Shown: positions 43,934 through 53,251, numbered from the stretch's first letter. The stretch is DNA of 64,000 nt from CALAMC01 sp964459465 (GCA_964459465.1 CAYWLR010000018.1:1-64000), one strand, 5' to 3'. Notes: generated by a model from the sequence alone, not told the origin. Numbers and translations: made by a program.

Positions 43934-45792
43934 TTAACACTCAAACTGAAATTATGAGTCTTTTCTTGCCCATAAGTAAGGGCATGCCGACAGAAGGTGC
44001 GACAATCGCCGGCGGTGAGACCGCGGAATCGTTGATTCAAAAGGGCGATTTTCTGCAGTTTTTGCTTGGATCATACCGGTTCGACGCGAAGATAAAAGAG
44101 TTTGCACCGCTTTCGGATGCCGAAGTGCCGGACAATGAAAAGCTCGCCGCACAAGTTCCCGCCGGATCGGAAGAAATATCGAATGTCGAAATGGTCAAGG
44201 TGATGGTTCCCTCGGATCTCGTATTCGGGGCCGTGAATTCGAATGCTTTTAACAACTCGGTTATGATACAAAATGCCGACAGGCAAGCTTGTCCGGATAA
44301 GTGCACGGACATGCTAATGAAGATGCCTCCGGTTGTTAATAATGAAACAGAAGCAGATGCCCTTGCGGATAAATACATAAACGTGAACGACCGACAGGTC
44401 GGACAGATTGATAATACCGTTTTATCCGTAAAGAACGCGCCGCTGATCGAGGCGAAATTCACAGCTGGACGAATAATCGATGCCAATGGGGTTCTCACGG
44501 GCAAAGAGCCGGCGGAACAGCCTGAGTCCAGCCCCAAGACCGGGGGTCAAATTACCATCACGGGACGGCCTCACGTGAATGATTTCGCAATGGCAGATGA
44601 CGATACGGTTTTTTCCGACCAGCGGTTGAACCGCCTGGCCGATAATCTGGCGGTGCGATCGGCTGAAATCAAACAGGTATGCCCGCAAGGGATAGCCAGA
44701 ACGATTGCGGCCGATATCACTCAAGATGCGGTCTGGCCAGAAATGGTCTTATCGAAAGATGTTTTCTATAAGACCGGCCGGATGGAGACAAATCTACCGA
44801 CCGGTGTCTCTCAAGAGGCGGCCGGGGTGGAAACGAGTCTGCCGACCGGTGTCACCCAAAAGGCGGCCCGGGTGGAAATGACGGTTACGACCGACGTTTC
44901 TTTTAGGGCGGCTGTGTCGGGAGCGTCTCGTCCGATTGATGTTTCACAAAAAGCGGCGATGCCGGAAGCGTCTGTCCCAGCTGAATTGCCTTCAAAGACG
45001 GTCGGGGCGGAAGCGCATGCCCATGTCGATACTTCTCAACAATCGGCACGGCCCCAAACGCTTCCGGAATCATCGGATTTCTCGCGGGTTCGTAATTCCG
45101 CGCAGGATAAGTCGGAGGCGCCGCGAACGACTGTCACATCAACCCATTCGGCGGAAAACGGGAGCGACGATGAAACAGTCGTCAGTTCCACAAGCAGTAA
45201 CATATCTTTGGTTCCCTCCAAAAAGGTTGCCAAAGAAAGTTCCGGGGCCGTTGTTTCGGTGAAATCGACACCGCAAACACCGGCGGAATCATCGCGACCC
45301 ATTGCCCAGGCGACCGGTCCGACCGAAAAAGGCGTTTCGGTCACGACACGTGCCGAGGTTCCGGCCGTCCGGTTTGTTCTTCCGGAGAATGTTCGGGAGA
45401 GCATTATACGGCCGGGCAATACGATAACGCTGCGCATGGAACCGGAGCATCTCGGTTCGGTAAGGCTGACTTTGACGGCGCATAATAACACTTTGACAGG
45501 GCGCATCGTGGTGGAAAGCCCCGCCGCCAAACTGGCTGTGGAATCCAACGTGCACATTCTTCAAAATCGATTGTCCGAAGAGGGTTTGCACCTGGAGCAG
45601 TTTCAGGTTTCGGTCGGGGGTGAACAGGCCCGGCAGTTTGGACACAGCGACGGGTCACAATTCGGTCAAGCGCCAACGGCTCAAACGTTATCGTCCGGGC
45701 GAACCGCGACTTCCATCGCGGCGACATCGGCGGCGCCATCCATGACGGGTGGCGGTTATGTCAATGCCGGGGGCGTCAACTGGCTGGCTTAG
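43930..45792 (+). CDS. fliK: Flagellar hook-length control protein FliK
   Basis: 620 residues. The C-terminal domain carries the Flg_hook signature (LRMEPEHLGSVRLTLTAHNN and LQNRLSEEGLHLEQFQVSV), which contacts FlhB to switch export specificity. The long N-terminal part is low-complexity, as usual for a molecular ruler, and includes about six degenerate 16-residue repeats around residues 285-375 (VETSLPTGVTQKAARV type). It overlaps the preceding gene and lies nine bases before flgD. Confidence 0.88.
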   Translation: MINTQTEIMSLFLPISKGMPTEGATIAGGETAESLIQKGDFLQFLLGSYRFDAKIKEFAPLSDAEVPDNEKLAAQVPAGSEEISNVEMVKVMVPSDLVFGAVNSNAFNNSVMIQNADRQACPDKCTDMLMKMPPVVNNETEADALADKYINVNDRQVGQIDNTVLSVKNAPLIEAKFTAGRIIDANGVLTGKEPAEQPESSPKTGGQITITGRPHVNDFAMADDDTVFSDQRLNRLADNLAVRSAEIKQVCPQGIARTIAADITQDAVWPEMVLSKDVFYKTGRMETNLPTGVSQEAAGVETSLPTGVTQKAARVEMTVTTDVSFRAAVSGASRPIDVSQKAAMPEASVPAELPSKTVGAEAHAHVDTSQQSARPQTLPESSDFSRVRNSAQDKSEAPRTTVTSTHSAENGSDDETVVSSTSSNISLVPSKKVAKESSGAVVSVKSTPQTPAESSRPIAQATGPTEKGVSVTTRAEVPAVRFVLPENVRESIIRPGNTITLRMEPEHLGSVRLTLTAHNNTLTGRIVVESPAAKLAVESNVHILQNRLSEEGLHLEQFQVSVGGEQARQFGHSDGSQFGQAPTAQTLSSGRTATSIAATSAAPSMTGGGYVNAGGVNWLA

Positions 45793-45801
45793 GAGAATAT
45801 T

Positions 45802-46500
45802 ATGTCTGAAGTAAACAGTGTTTCAGGAAGTTCCAGCAATGTTTTTACGACCGCGGCCACCGATACGCTGGGCAAGGACGATTTCCTTGAATTATTGGTC
45901 ACCAAAATGACCAACCAGGATCCTCTGGAGCCGATGAAAGATGAAGACTTTATCGCCCAGCTGGCGCAATTTTCGCAGCTGGAACAAACCTATAACATGA
46001 ACCAGCTTCTGCAGGAGTCGATAAATCTGGATTATCTGCAGATGCAGACCATCAACAATACAATGGCGACCAATCTGATCGGCAAGGAAGTGCAGGCGTC
46101 ATACGACAGCATTTATCTCAGTGAGTCCAATAAGCCCGCGATTAATTTTTCGATCGATGACTACGCCACGGAAGTCAAAATAACGATTTCCAACAGCGAT
46201 GGGACGGTTGTCCGTACCCTGACGGGCGAAAAATTAAAAGCCGGGGATAATTCCATGACATGGGACGGTTGCGACGACAGCGGTCGGCGGCTGGGCGCGG
46301 GCATGTATTCGATAGAAGTCGAAGCGTACGATGCCACCGGTGAAAGCGTCACGTCCTCGACCTATGTCCGGGGCCTGGTCGAAGGTGTCGTATACCGCGA
46401 CGGGGCGGCGTTGCTGAAGGTCAATGGCCTTGAAATCACGCTGGCCAATGTCGAAGAGATTTTGACGCATGCGGGAAAATCCGACGAGGATGACGGGTAA
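45802..46500 (+). CDS. flgD: Flagellar basal-body rod modification / hook cap protein FlgD
   Basis: 232 residues. The N-terminal FlgD domain reads GKDDFLELLVTKMTNQDPLEPM and FIAQLAQFSQLEQ. The C-terminal half has the FlgD Ig-like fold (VVRTLTGEKLKAGDNSMTWDGCDDSGRRLGAG). It caps the growing hook. AGGAGAATATT precedes the start. Confidence 0.95.
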   Translation: MSEVNSVSGSSSNVFTTAATDTLGKDDFLELLVTKMTNQDPLEPMKDEDFIAQLAQFSQLEQTYNMNQLLQESINLDYLQMQTINNTMATNLIGKEVQASYDSIYLSESNKPAINFSIDDYATEVKITISNSDGTVVRTLTGEKLKAGDNSMTWDGCDDSGRRLGAGMYSIEVEAYDATGESVTSSTYVRGLVEGVVYRDGAALLKVNGLEITLANVEEILTHAGKSDEDDG

Positions 46501-46544
46501 ACCGGGCGTTGGCAGAAAGATGAAAGGAATAGAAAGGGACAAAG

Positions 46545-46928
46545 ATGAGAATAGGGGAGTTTAATTCACAGGTTAACCTGCTCGAGATCGCCTCACGGCC
46601 GCAAGCGGGCACGACAAGGGACGCCGCGAAGGCTTCGTTCAAAGACGTTTTCGATAAGGAGCTGGCCCAGGCGGCCGGCGTGTCTTTTTCAAAGCATGCT
46701 CAAACGCGGCTTTATTCGCGGGGAATAACGATGTCCAGCCAGAAGCTGATGCAGTTGTCGGAAGCCATGGACAAAGCGGCCTCCAAGGGGTCGCGCGAGA
46801 CGCTGATACTCGACGACGATGCGGCCTACGTGGCGTCGGTTGAAAACCGGACGATCATAACCGCTTTCGGGCGGGAAAACCTAAGGGAAGGAGTCATCAC
46901 TTCGATCGACTCGGCCATAATATTGTGA
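46545..46928 (+). CDS. Flagellar operon protein (TIGR02530-like)
   Basis: 127 residues. The segment FSKHAQTRLYSRGITMSSQKLMQLSEAMDKA followed by IILTAFGR-like strands matches the small flagellar protein found between flgD and flgE in many phyla. The exact role is unknown; in the family it is thought to help hook assembly. Start ATG with AAAGGGACAAAG upstream. It lies 99 bases before flgE. Confidence 0.8.
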   Translation: MRIGEFNSQVNLLEIASRPQAGTTRDAAKASFKDVFDKELAQAAGVSFSKHAQTRLYSRGITMSSQKLMQLSEAMDKAASKGSRETLILDDDAAYVASVENRTIITAFGRENLREGVITSIDSAIIL

Positions 46929-47027
46929 AGAAATGAAAATGAAATCAAACATAAACATTAACCGTAAGACTGGACTCCGTTTCAGGACGGGGAGGTCTTG
47001 CCGTACATTAATGGAGGTAAGCCTGCC

Positions 47028-48962
47028 ATGATGGGTTCACTTTATGCAGGGGTTTCCGGATTGAGGAACCATCAGACGAAAATGAATGTCATCGGTAACA
47101 ACATCGCCAACGTCAACACGATCGGTTATAAAACCGGCCGGGTGACATTTCGAGAAGCGCTGGTTCAAACGGTCAAGGGCGCGGGGCGTCCGACGGCCAT
47201 TTCCGGCGGCACCAACCCGGTTCAAATCGGATTAGGCATGAATACCGCGACGGTTGATAATATTTTTCAGCAGGGCGGTCTGGAACTGACGAGTCAGACG
47301 ACTGACCTGGCAATTCAAGGTTACGGATTCTTCGTCCTGTCCGACGGTTCCGGCAATTATTACACGCGGGCGGGGTCGTTTAACTTTGACGCCAATTCTT
47401 ATCTGGTAGATCCGTCTTCGGGCTTTTACGTTCAGGGTCGGATGGCCGACAGCACCGGCGTTATTCCGTCTTCGGCCACGACCGGCAATATTCAACTGCC
47501 GTTCGGGCAGCAGGATCCACCGAAGGAAACGGAACGGATAATTTTCGGTAACAATATTGATTCGACGGCGACGGATGCCTCTGCCACCCTGGTTTCGGCC
47601 GGGACGACCGGTATCGACGCGGTCTTGGGAAAGGCCTTTAACGGCGCCGGCGGGACGCATACTTTAACGATAACGGGCAGTCAGGCGACCCGGTCGACCA
47701 ATACCGGAACCAATATCACCGGATCGCCGCTGAACGGCAATATGACACTGGCAGATATCGGTGTTACCGATCCCACGGGATTTTCGATCAGCGTAGATGG
47801 CGGGACTCCGGAGGAAATCATGGGACTGACGTTGACGTCGACCATAAACGACCTGATTTCCGCCCTTAATGCGATAAGCGGCTGTGAAGCCACTCTGACG
47901 GCGAGCGGGGAAGTGGAAGTGTCCCGGACCAAAGCCGGGGCGGGTGCCACGTACAGTATTCAATCCTCGGCGGCCGTCAACTCCGGTGGAGACATCGATA
48001 TTGTGGCGGCCGTTTTCGGTGTGGCCGATGGTGCCACTTTTACGGCCAATAACGGCACTGATCACAGTTTCTCGTGTATCGATAGTTTTACATCCTCGGG
48101 AGGAGTGACTTATCCCAGCCTGAACCTGAATATTGTCGTCAATGATGAAACGGGTCTGGCGACAGGCATCAGCGGGCTGGGCGGCAGTAATGATGTCACG
48201 ATCAGAAGCTTCTCCGGAATCTCGGCCGGGACGTGCGTGATCAACACGGCCGACACCATTCACTCGACATCGATAACGGTTTATGATTCGCAGGGCAACA
48301 AGCATACCCTGACCTTTGATTTTATTCGAACCGCAGATTTCAACGAATGGCGCTGGGAAGCCGGAACGTTGGGGACCGAAACGATTCGCGGGGGCGGTTC
48401 GGGTCGGCTCACGTTCAATCCCGACGGTTCTCTTCTGGCTTTTGAGTTCGACGGTGCGGCCACGCGACTGAATATCGATCCCAATAACGGCGCCAGCACG
48501 ATGAGTATCACGGTGGATGCGGGAACCGCCGGAGCCTATGACGGCTTGACCAGTTTCGGTTCATCTCATACGGCGTCAATTCTGCAGCAGGACGGTTACG
48601 GCCTGGGCATTCTGGACCGGATTACGATCGATTACGCGGGCAATATCAACGGCGTTTTCACCAACGGTATCAGCCGGGTTCTGGCGCAGATATACCTGGC
48701 GGATTTCAACAACCGGGCGGGTTTGCTCAAAGCCGGTCAGTCGCTTTTCCAGGAGTCGGCCAACTCTGGTCCGGCCATTGAAGGCGTTGCCGGGCAGACC
48801 ATATCGGGGATGATTTCCTCCGGCGCGCTGGAATCGTCGGCGGTGGATATTGCCCAGGAATTCACCAGCATGATAACCACCCAGCGCGGGTTCCAGGCCA
48901 ACTCGCGGATCATCACGACATCGGATGAAATGCTGGAAGAGCTGGTCAATATTAAGAGATAA
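47028..48962 (+). CDS. flgE: Flagellar hook protein FlgE
   Basis: About 645 residues. The N-terminal rod/hook motif SLYAGVSGLRNHQTKMNVIGNNIANVNTIGYK and the C-terminal VDIAQEFTSMITTQRGFQANSRIITTSDEML are fully conserved; the variable D1/D2 region in between is long (over 450 residues). ATG at 47028 follows AATGGAGGTAAGCC; an upstream in-frame TTG at 46998 has no such signal. It is built into the hook after export through the flagellar gate. Confidence 0.96.
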   Translation: MMGSLYAGVSGLRNHQTKMNVIGNNIANVNTIGYKTGRVTFREALVQTVKGAGRPTAISGGTNPVQIGLGMNTATVDNIFQQGGLELTSQTTDLAIQGYGFFVLSDGSGNYYTRAGSFNFDANSYLVDPSSGFYVQGRMADSTGVIPSSATTGNIQLPFGQQDPPKETERIIFGNNIDSTATDASATLVSAGTTGIDAVLGKAFNGAGGTHTLTITGSQATRSTNTGTNITGSPLNGNMTLADIGVTDPTGFSISVDGGTPEEIMGLTLTSTINDLISALNAISGCEATLTASGEVEVSRTKAGAGATYSIQSSAAVNSGGDIDIVAAVFGVADGATFTANNGTDHSFSCIDSFTSSGGVTYPSLNLNIVVNDETGLATGISGLGGSNDVTIRSFSGISAGTCVINTADTIHSTSITVYDSQGNKHTLTFDFIRTADFNEWRWEAGTLGTETIRGGGSGRLTFNPDGSLLAFEFDGAATRLNIDPNNGASTMSITVDAGTAGAYDGLTSFGSSHTASILQQDGYGLGILDRITIDYAGNINGVFTNGISRVLAQIYLADFNNRAGLLKAGQSLFQESANSGPAIEGVAGQTISGMISSGALESSAVDIAQEFTSMITTQRGFQANSRIITTSDEMLEELVNIKR

Positions 48963-48974
48963 GGATAATGTCAC

Positions 48975-49196
48975 ATGATTAAGGTGACAAAACTGAATAA
49001 CGACGAGATCGTGGTCAATGCCGACCTGATCGAATTTGTCGAGGCCAATCCGGATACGATTATCAGCCTCATCAGCGGCAAGAAGATCATGGTCAAAGAG
49101 TCCCCCCAGGAGATAATCAAAAGGACGGCGGCCTACCGCCGTCTTTCCTGGGGAATGGATGTCAAACAGGTCAAGGAAGCCAACGAGAATTATTAG
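48975..49196 (+). CDS. flbD: FlbD-family flagellar protein
   Basis: 73 residues. IKVTKLNNDEIVVNADLIEFVEANPDTIISL and SGKKIMVKESPQEII are the FlbD (SwrD-like) signature. In Gram-positive bacteria SwrD raises motor power; in spirochaetes flbD sits next to motA/motB. Here fliL follows after 12 bases and mot genes are missing. Confidence 0.9.
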   Translation: MIKVTKLNNDEIVVNADLIEFVEANPDTIISLISGKKIMVKESPQEIIKRTAAYRRLSWGMDVKQVKEANENY

Positions 49197-49208
49197 CAAG
49201 GAGCGGAT

Positions 49209-49748
49209 ATGGCCCCGGAAAATGAAAAAAACAAAATCGACGAAACCGCCGTCGAAGAGCAGGCCCCGGCCAAAAAGAAAAAGGGTCTGCCGCCGATCGT
49301 GCTTTACATCGGCATCGCGGTGGTGATGGTGGCGATCGGGGTTGTGGTCGGAACCAAATTCATGGGTACGGCCGGAACGGCGGAAACGGAAGCGACCGCG
49401 GAAGAGAAGCCCAAAGCGGAGAAGAAGGCTTCTCCGAAGGGTGAGCCGACCGAGTTATTCATGGTCAGCGAATTGATCGTCAATCCGGCGGGGACGGAAG
49501 GCACCAGATTTTTGTCGGCCTCGATCGGGTTCGAGACGTACTCCAAGCAGACGATGGAGTTGATGGCGAAAAAGGAACATCTCGTGCGTGACGCCCTGAT
49601 CACCATTTTGGGTTCCAAGACGATCGATCAGTTGTCGGATCCCAAGCAGAAGGAAATCATCCGTTTCCAGATCAAGAAGCGTACCGAGCAACTGCTCCAG
49701 GTGGACGATCTGGCGGCGGTGTATTTCACGCAGTTCATATTGCAATAG
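49209..49748 (+). CDS. fliL: Flagellar basal body-associated protein FliL
   Basis: 179 residues. A charged N-terminus, one membrane helix (LPPIVLYIGIAVVMVAIGVVV), an Ala/Glu/Lys linker and the periplasmic SPFH-like domain (FMVSELIVNPAGTEGTRFLSASIGFE and IRFQIKKRTEQLLQ). FliL rings the stator and strengthens the motor. AAGGAGCGGAT precedes the start. Confidence 0.92.
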   Translation: MAPENEKNKIDETAVEEQAPAKKKKGLPPIVLYIGIAVVMVAIGVVVGTKFMGTAGTAETEATAEEKPKAEKKASPKGEPTELFMVSELIVNPAGTEGTRFLSASIGFETYSKQTMELMAKKEHLVRDALITILGSKTIDQLSDPKQKEIIRFQIKKRTEQLLQVDDLAAVYFTQFILQ

Positions 49749-49766
49749 GAAAACGAGGACAAGGTT

Positions 49767-50759
49767 TTGGCCAAGATACTGACGCAGGAAGAAATCGACG
49801 CTCTGTTAAACACGGTCAGTTCCAACGAACCGGAGAAGACCGAAGACCCGGGGCGGTCGGAGCACGTCCGCTCGGTCGTCACCTACGACTTCAAGCACCC
49901 CAACCGGGTGTCCAAGGACCAGGTGCGAACGCTGGAAAATATGCACGACAACTTCGCCGGGCATATCGGGTCGACACTTTCGGCGATGTTGCGAACGATG
50001 GTAGACGTGGATCTCATTTCGGTTGACCAGATCAACTATTCGGAGTACATCATGTCGCTGGTATCGCCATCGTGCACTTATACCTTTTCGGCCAAACCGC
50101 TCGAAGGGCTGTGTGTCATGGATTTCAGTCCGACGCTCGTTTTTTCATTTATCGATCGTATGTTCGGCGGCGGCGAGAAAGTTCTCGAAGTGGAACGGGA
50201 ATTGACCGGGATCGAAAAATCGGCCATGTCCCGCATCACCCGCCGGATTTACAATGATCTGGCCGACTCCTGGAAGAACATGGTGCCGATAGAAATCGAA
50301 CAGAAATCTTTCGAGACCAACCCGCAATTCGTGCAGGTGGTTCCGTCGGGGGAAACGGTAATCGTCGTTTCTCTGCAACTCAAGCTCTTCAGTACGACCG
50401 GGCTGTTGACGATCTGTTATCCTTATGTGTCGCTGGAATCGATACTGGGCAAGTTGTCGGCGCAGAACTGGATCGACGCGACCAAGCGCAAGAATCTGGA
50501 AAGCAATAAGGAAGTCAACCGAGAGAATATCCAGGAAGTTTCTATGGAGCTGCAGTTGATTCTGGCTCATTCGCGACTGAAAATGCGGGATTTTATCAAC
50601 CTTAGAGTCGGCGATGTCATAACCACCGAACAGAAAATAAATACGGACGTCGAAATGAAGGTCGGCAATCGGCTCAAGTTTTTCTGTCGTCCCGGCCTGC
50701 ACGGCAAGCGTCGGGCGGCCCAGATCATTTCGCTCAATCCGGTTATAGGTAAGGAGTAA
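49767..50759 (+). CDS. fliM: Flagellar motor switch protein FliM
   Basis: 330 residues. The CheY-binding peptide LTQEEIDALL is at residues 5-14. The CheC-like middle domain (LENMHDNFAGHIGSTLSAML, MFGGGEKVLEVERELTGIEKS) and the C-terminal SpoA/FliN-like domain (LQLILAHSRLKMRDFINLRVGDVI) follow. It starts at TTG 49767 after AACGAGGACAAG; the start is fixed by the CheY-binding peptide. It forms the C ring that sets rotation direction. Confidence 0.96.
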   Translation: MAKILTQEEIDALLNTVSSNEPEKTEDPGRSEHVRSVVTYDFKHPNRVSKDQVRTLENMHDNFAGHIGSTLSAMLRTMVDVDLISVDQINYSEYIMSLVSPSCTYTFSAKPLEGLCVMDFSPTLVFSFIDRMFGGGEKVLEVERELTGIEKSAMSRITRRIYNDLADSWKNMVPIEIEQKSFETNPQFVQVVPSGETVIVVSLQLKLFSTTGLLTICYPYVSLESILGKLSAQNWIDATKRKNLESNKEVNRENIQEVSMELQLILAHSRLKMRDFINLRVGDVITTEQKINTDVEMKVGNRLKFFCRPGLHGKRRAAQIISLNPVIGKE

Positions 50760-50765
50760 ATATTC

Positions 50766-51365
50766 ATGGATGAGGAAAAAAATATAAACAACCAATTCGA
50801 AGAAAGCCCGCCGGAGGGTAACGAAACCCCCGAACAGAGCAATGTCAACGTGGCTCAAGGCGCCGACAATGCTCCCGCGGCCGAGAATGACCATATGGCG
50901 GAAAACGCGGAAAGTGATTCCTCCGGCGATGGGGAGTCCGGCAAGGCCGATATTCTTTCCCAGGAGGACATCGATAATGCCATGAAGGGTTTTTCCGGCG
51001 GCAGTGATGGCGGTGCGGAGGTCACCGGTATGGCCAATTTCGATGAACCGGTTGTGCGGCAGGCCGATTTTCAGCAATTATCCGAGACTTCCGGCGGTAC
51101 GCCGGTCCGCAATATCGACCTTTTGATGGACGTCGATTTGCCGGTCTCGATCGAACTCGGTCGGACCCGAATGAATGTTTCGGACATACTGGGTCTCGGA
51201 CCGGGGTCGGTGGTGGAGTTGGACAAGCTGGTCGGTGAGCCGGTCGATCTTCTGGTCAACAGCAAATGTGTGGCGCGCGGGGAAGTGGTCGTCGTCGATG
51301 AAAACTTCGGCCTGCGTATCACACAACTGGTTTCGCCGGAAGAAAGGATCAAGAACCTGCAATGA
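50766..51365 (+). CDS. fliN: Flagellar motor switch protein FliN with FliM-like N-terminal motif
   Basis: 199 residues, longer than the E. coli protein of about 137. The C-terminal SpoA domain is clear: LMDVDLPVSIELGRTRMNV and LVNSKCVARGEVVVVDENFG. The acidic, disordered N-terminal 110 residues contain ILSQEDIDNAMKGF (63-76), strongly like the CheY-binding peptide of FliM. This recalls FliY, but no CheC domain is present. It overlaps fliO by four bases. Confidence 0.93.
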   Translation: MDEEKNINNQFEESPPEGNETPEQSNVNVAQGADNAPAAENDHMAENAESDSSGDGESGKADILSQEDIDNAMKGFSGGSDGGAEVTGMANFDEPVVRQADFQQLSETSGGTPVRNIDLLMDVDLPVSIELGRTRMNVSDILGLGPGSVVELDKLVGEPVDLLVNSKCVARGEVVVVDENFGLRITQLVSPEERIKNLQ

Positions 51366-51961
51366 ACCGGAATGCCAAGAAAGCGTTGATTGGCGCCCTG
51401 GTAATAATTTTTATGTCGACCATAATGGTTTTAACCGGGATGGGCGGCGACAGGGCCAAAAGTGCCTTTCCTGTTTCGGAGACGTCCGGTGTGAATGAAG
51501 CGGAAAGCTCGCCGCATGGACCGATGCCGCTGACGGACAGTGGATCCATGGTTTGGCCGATGGTGAAACTGGTGCTGGCATTGGGGATTGTGGTCGCGGC
51601 CATTTACGGATTTTTGTACTTGTTACGGAAAATGATGGGACAAAGGTTTTCCGGCAATCGGTCCAATCGTCTGGTCGAAGTGATAGAGACGACCTATATC
51701 GCTCAAAAGAAATCGGTTTCGGTGTTGCGCTTTCACGACCGAGCCATTCTGGTCGGGATATGTGACGGTTCGATACAACGTCTGGCCGAACTGGGCCCCG
51801 CAGAAAGCGCGGCGATAATAAGCGATTTTGCATCGCCAAATCCTTCGGGCAAATTCGCGGGGGTTTTGAGCGAAGCCCGGACCCGGTTGAAAAGCTGGAA
51901 TATGAACCGGATGCTGACAAAATCGGCGGCGCGGGACATGGAGTCCCCGCAGGCGATTTAA
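51362..51961 (+). CDS. fliO: Flagellar export protein FliO
   Basis: 199 residues. An N-terminal hydrophobic signal-like helix, a spacer, then a membrane helix (WPMVKLVLALGIVVAAIYGFLYLL) and the cytoplasmic FliO domain (LVEVIETTYIAQKKSVSVLRFHDRAILVGI). FliO helps assemble the FliP ring. Position between fliN and fliP agrees. Confidence 0.88.
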   Translation: MNRNAKKALIGALVIIFMSTIMVLTGMGGDRAKSAFPVSETSGVNEAESSPHGPMPLTDSGSMVWPMVKLVLALGIVVAAIYGFLYLLRKMMGQRFSGNRSNRLVEVIETTYIAQKKSVSVLRFHDRAILVGICDGSIQRLAELGPAESAAIISDFASPNPSGKFAGVLSEARTRLKSWNMNRMLTKSAARDMESPQAI

Positions 51962-52024
51962 CAATTGAACAGTTGCCCTCCATGATGGACGGGCCTAAAT
52001 AGGATTTTTGGGATTTCATAGGAT

Positions 52025-52774
52025 ATGAAAAAAACATTCATGATATTGGTCTGGCTGGCGTTAATTCTGGCGGTCACCGCCGCCATCGGTCAGGCTCAAG
52101 CTATACCCAAATTATCGGTTGAAGTCGGTCAGGCCGAGGATGCCAAAGATCTGTCGGTTACTCTTCAGATTGTACTCCTGATGACGGTTCTCACCCTGGC
52201 GCCGTCGATTATCCTGATGGTGACCTCGTTTATCCGTCTGGTAGTGGTCCTGGGTTTTCTTCGGCAGGCGATGGGCACGCAGCAGTTGCCGCCCAATCAG
52301 CTGTTGTTATCACTGGCGTTGATACTGACCTTTTTCATTGTCAGTCCGGCCATAAACCAGGGTTACAATGAAGGTTTAAAACCGTACCTTGACGGCCAGA
52401 TAAGCAAGGAAGAGGCGTTTGAAAAGGGGACGGCGCCGTTCAAGAAATTCATGCTGGCGCAGACGCGGGAGAAGGACCTGGCTTTGTTTGTCAGTATCTC
52501 CGAATCCGAACAGCCCGAAACGCGGGATGATATTTCATTTACCGTTTTGGTCCCGGCTTTTGTAATTTCGGAGCTCCGTACCGGTTTCCAGATCGCGTTT
52601 TTGATTTTCGTGCCGTTTCTGGTGATCGACATGATTGTCTCTTCGGTTTTGATGTCGATGGGGATGATGATGTTACCGCCGATCATGGTCTCGTTGCCGT
52701 TCAAGATATTGTTATTCGTTCTGGTTGACGGCTGGTATTTGCTCGTCAAGTCGCTGGTGGAATCCTTTTATTGA
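52025..52774 (+). CDS. fliP: Flagellar export gate protein FliP
   Basis: 249 residues with a cleavable-looking signal (FMILVWLALILAVTAAIGQAQA). The FliP signatures VTSFIRLVVVLGFLRQAMGTQQLPP and VLVPAFVISELRTGFQIAF are present, and MGMMMLPPIMVSLPFK completes the family profile. It forms the core export gate with FliQ and FliR. Confidence 0.97.
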   Translation: MKKTFMILVWLALILAVTAAIGQAQAIPKLSVEVGQAEDAKDLSVTLQIVLLMTVLTLAPSIILMVTSFIRLVVVLGFLRQAMGTQQLPPNQLLLSLALILTFFIVSPAINQGYNEGLKPYLDGQISKEEAFEKGTAPFKKFMLAQTREKDLALFVSISESEQPETRDDISFTVLVPAFVISELRTGFQIAFLIFVPFLVIDMIVSSVLMSMGMMMLPPIMVSLPFKILLFVLVDGWYLLVKSLVESFY

Positions 52775-52787
52775 TTGAGGTTAGACA

Positions 52788-53051
52788 ATGACTGCGGAAA
52801 TGGTTGTTATGCTGGGGCGAGAGGCGATTGTGGCCATGCTGACCGCATCGGCGCCGATGTTGATAGCCGGGCTGGTGGTCGGCCTGCTTATTTCCATATT
52901 GCAGGCGATTACCCAGATTCATGAAATGACGCTGACGTTCATCCCGAAAATCGTGGCGGTGGCGTTGGCGCTTTTGGTTTTTTTGCCATGGATAATAAAT
53001 TTGCTGGTGTCCTTCACGGTCCGTCTTTACGGCATGATTCCGAGTATGTGA
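52788..53051 (+). CDS. fliQ: Flagellar export gate protein FliQ
   Basis: 87 residues, two membrane helices. LGREAIVAMLTASAPMLIAGLVVG and LLISILQAITQIHEMTLTFIPKI are the FliQ signature. It lies 13 bases after fliP. A 200-base gap with a sigma-54-like site follows before fliR. Confidence 0.95.
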   Translation: MTAEMVVMLGREAIVAMLTASAPMLIAGLVVGLLISILQAITQIHEMTLTFIPKIVAVALALLVFLPWIINLLVSFTVRLYGMIPSM

Positions 53052-53196
53052 TGAATTTAGGCCTGTTGAAAAACTTTCCAGATGGCTGGTCAAAACTTTC
53101 TCAATGTCGGCGCGAGTCGGCTTTTGTCAATAATTTATCGTTTCTTAAGTAGCTGTTATTCAACGACATAACGAATTCAAATAAGTCTTTGGGCTT

Positions 53197-53212
53197 TGGC
53201 ACAGGGCTTGAT
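53197..53212 (+). promoter_or_regulatory. Sigma-54-like site between fliQ and fliR
   Basis: TGGCACAGGGCTTGAT has the -24 element TGGCAC and TTG at exact sigma-54 spacing; the -12 GC is GA instead. The downstream part shares GGGCTTG with the site at 43069. A start near 53223 would leave about 30 bases before fliR. Confidence 0.45.
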
Positions 53213-53251
53213 TTAGGTCTTGACGACAAACCCGTACTATAGGTAAAAAGA

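Noticed and set aside
46985..47010. Sigma-54 promoter upstream of flgE (GGTCTTGCCG)
   Set aside because: The TTGC element is present, but no TGGC lies at the required distance upstream.
53220..53240. Sigma-70 promoter TTGACG / TACTAT before fliR
   Set aside because: The spacing between the boxes is only nine bases.
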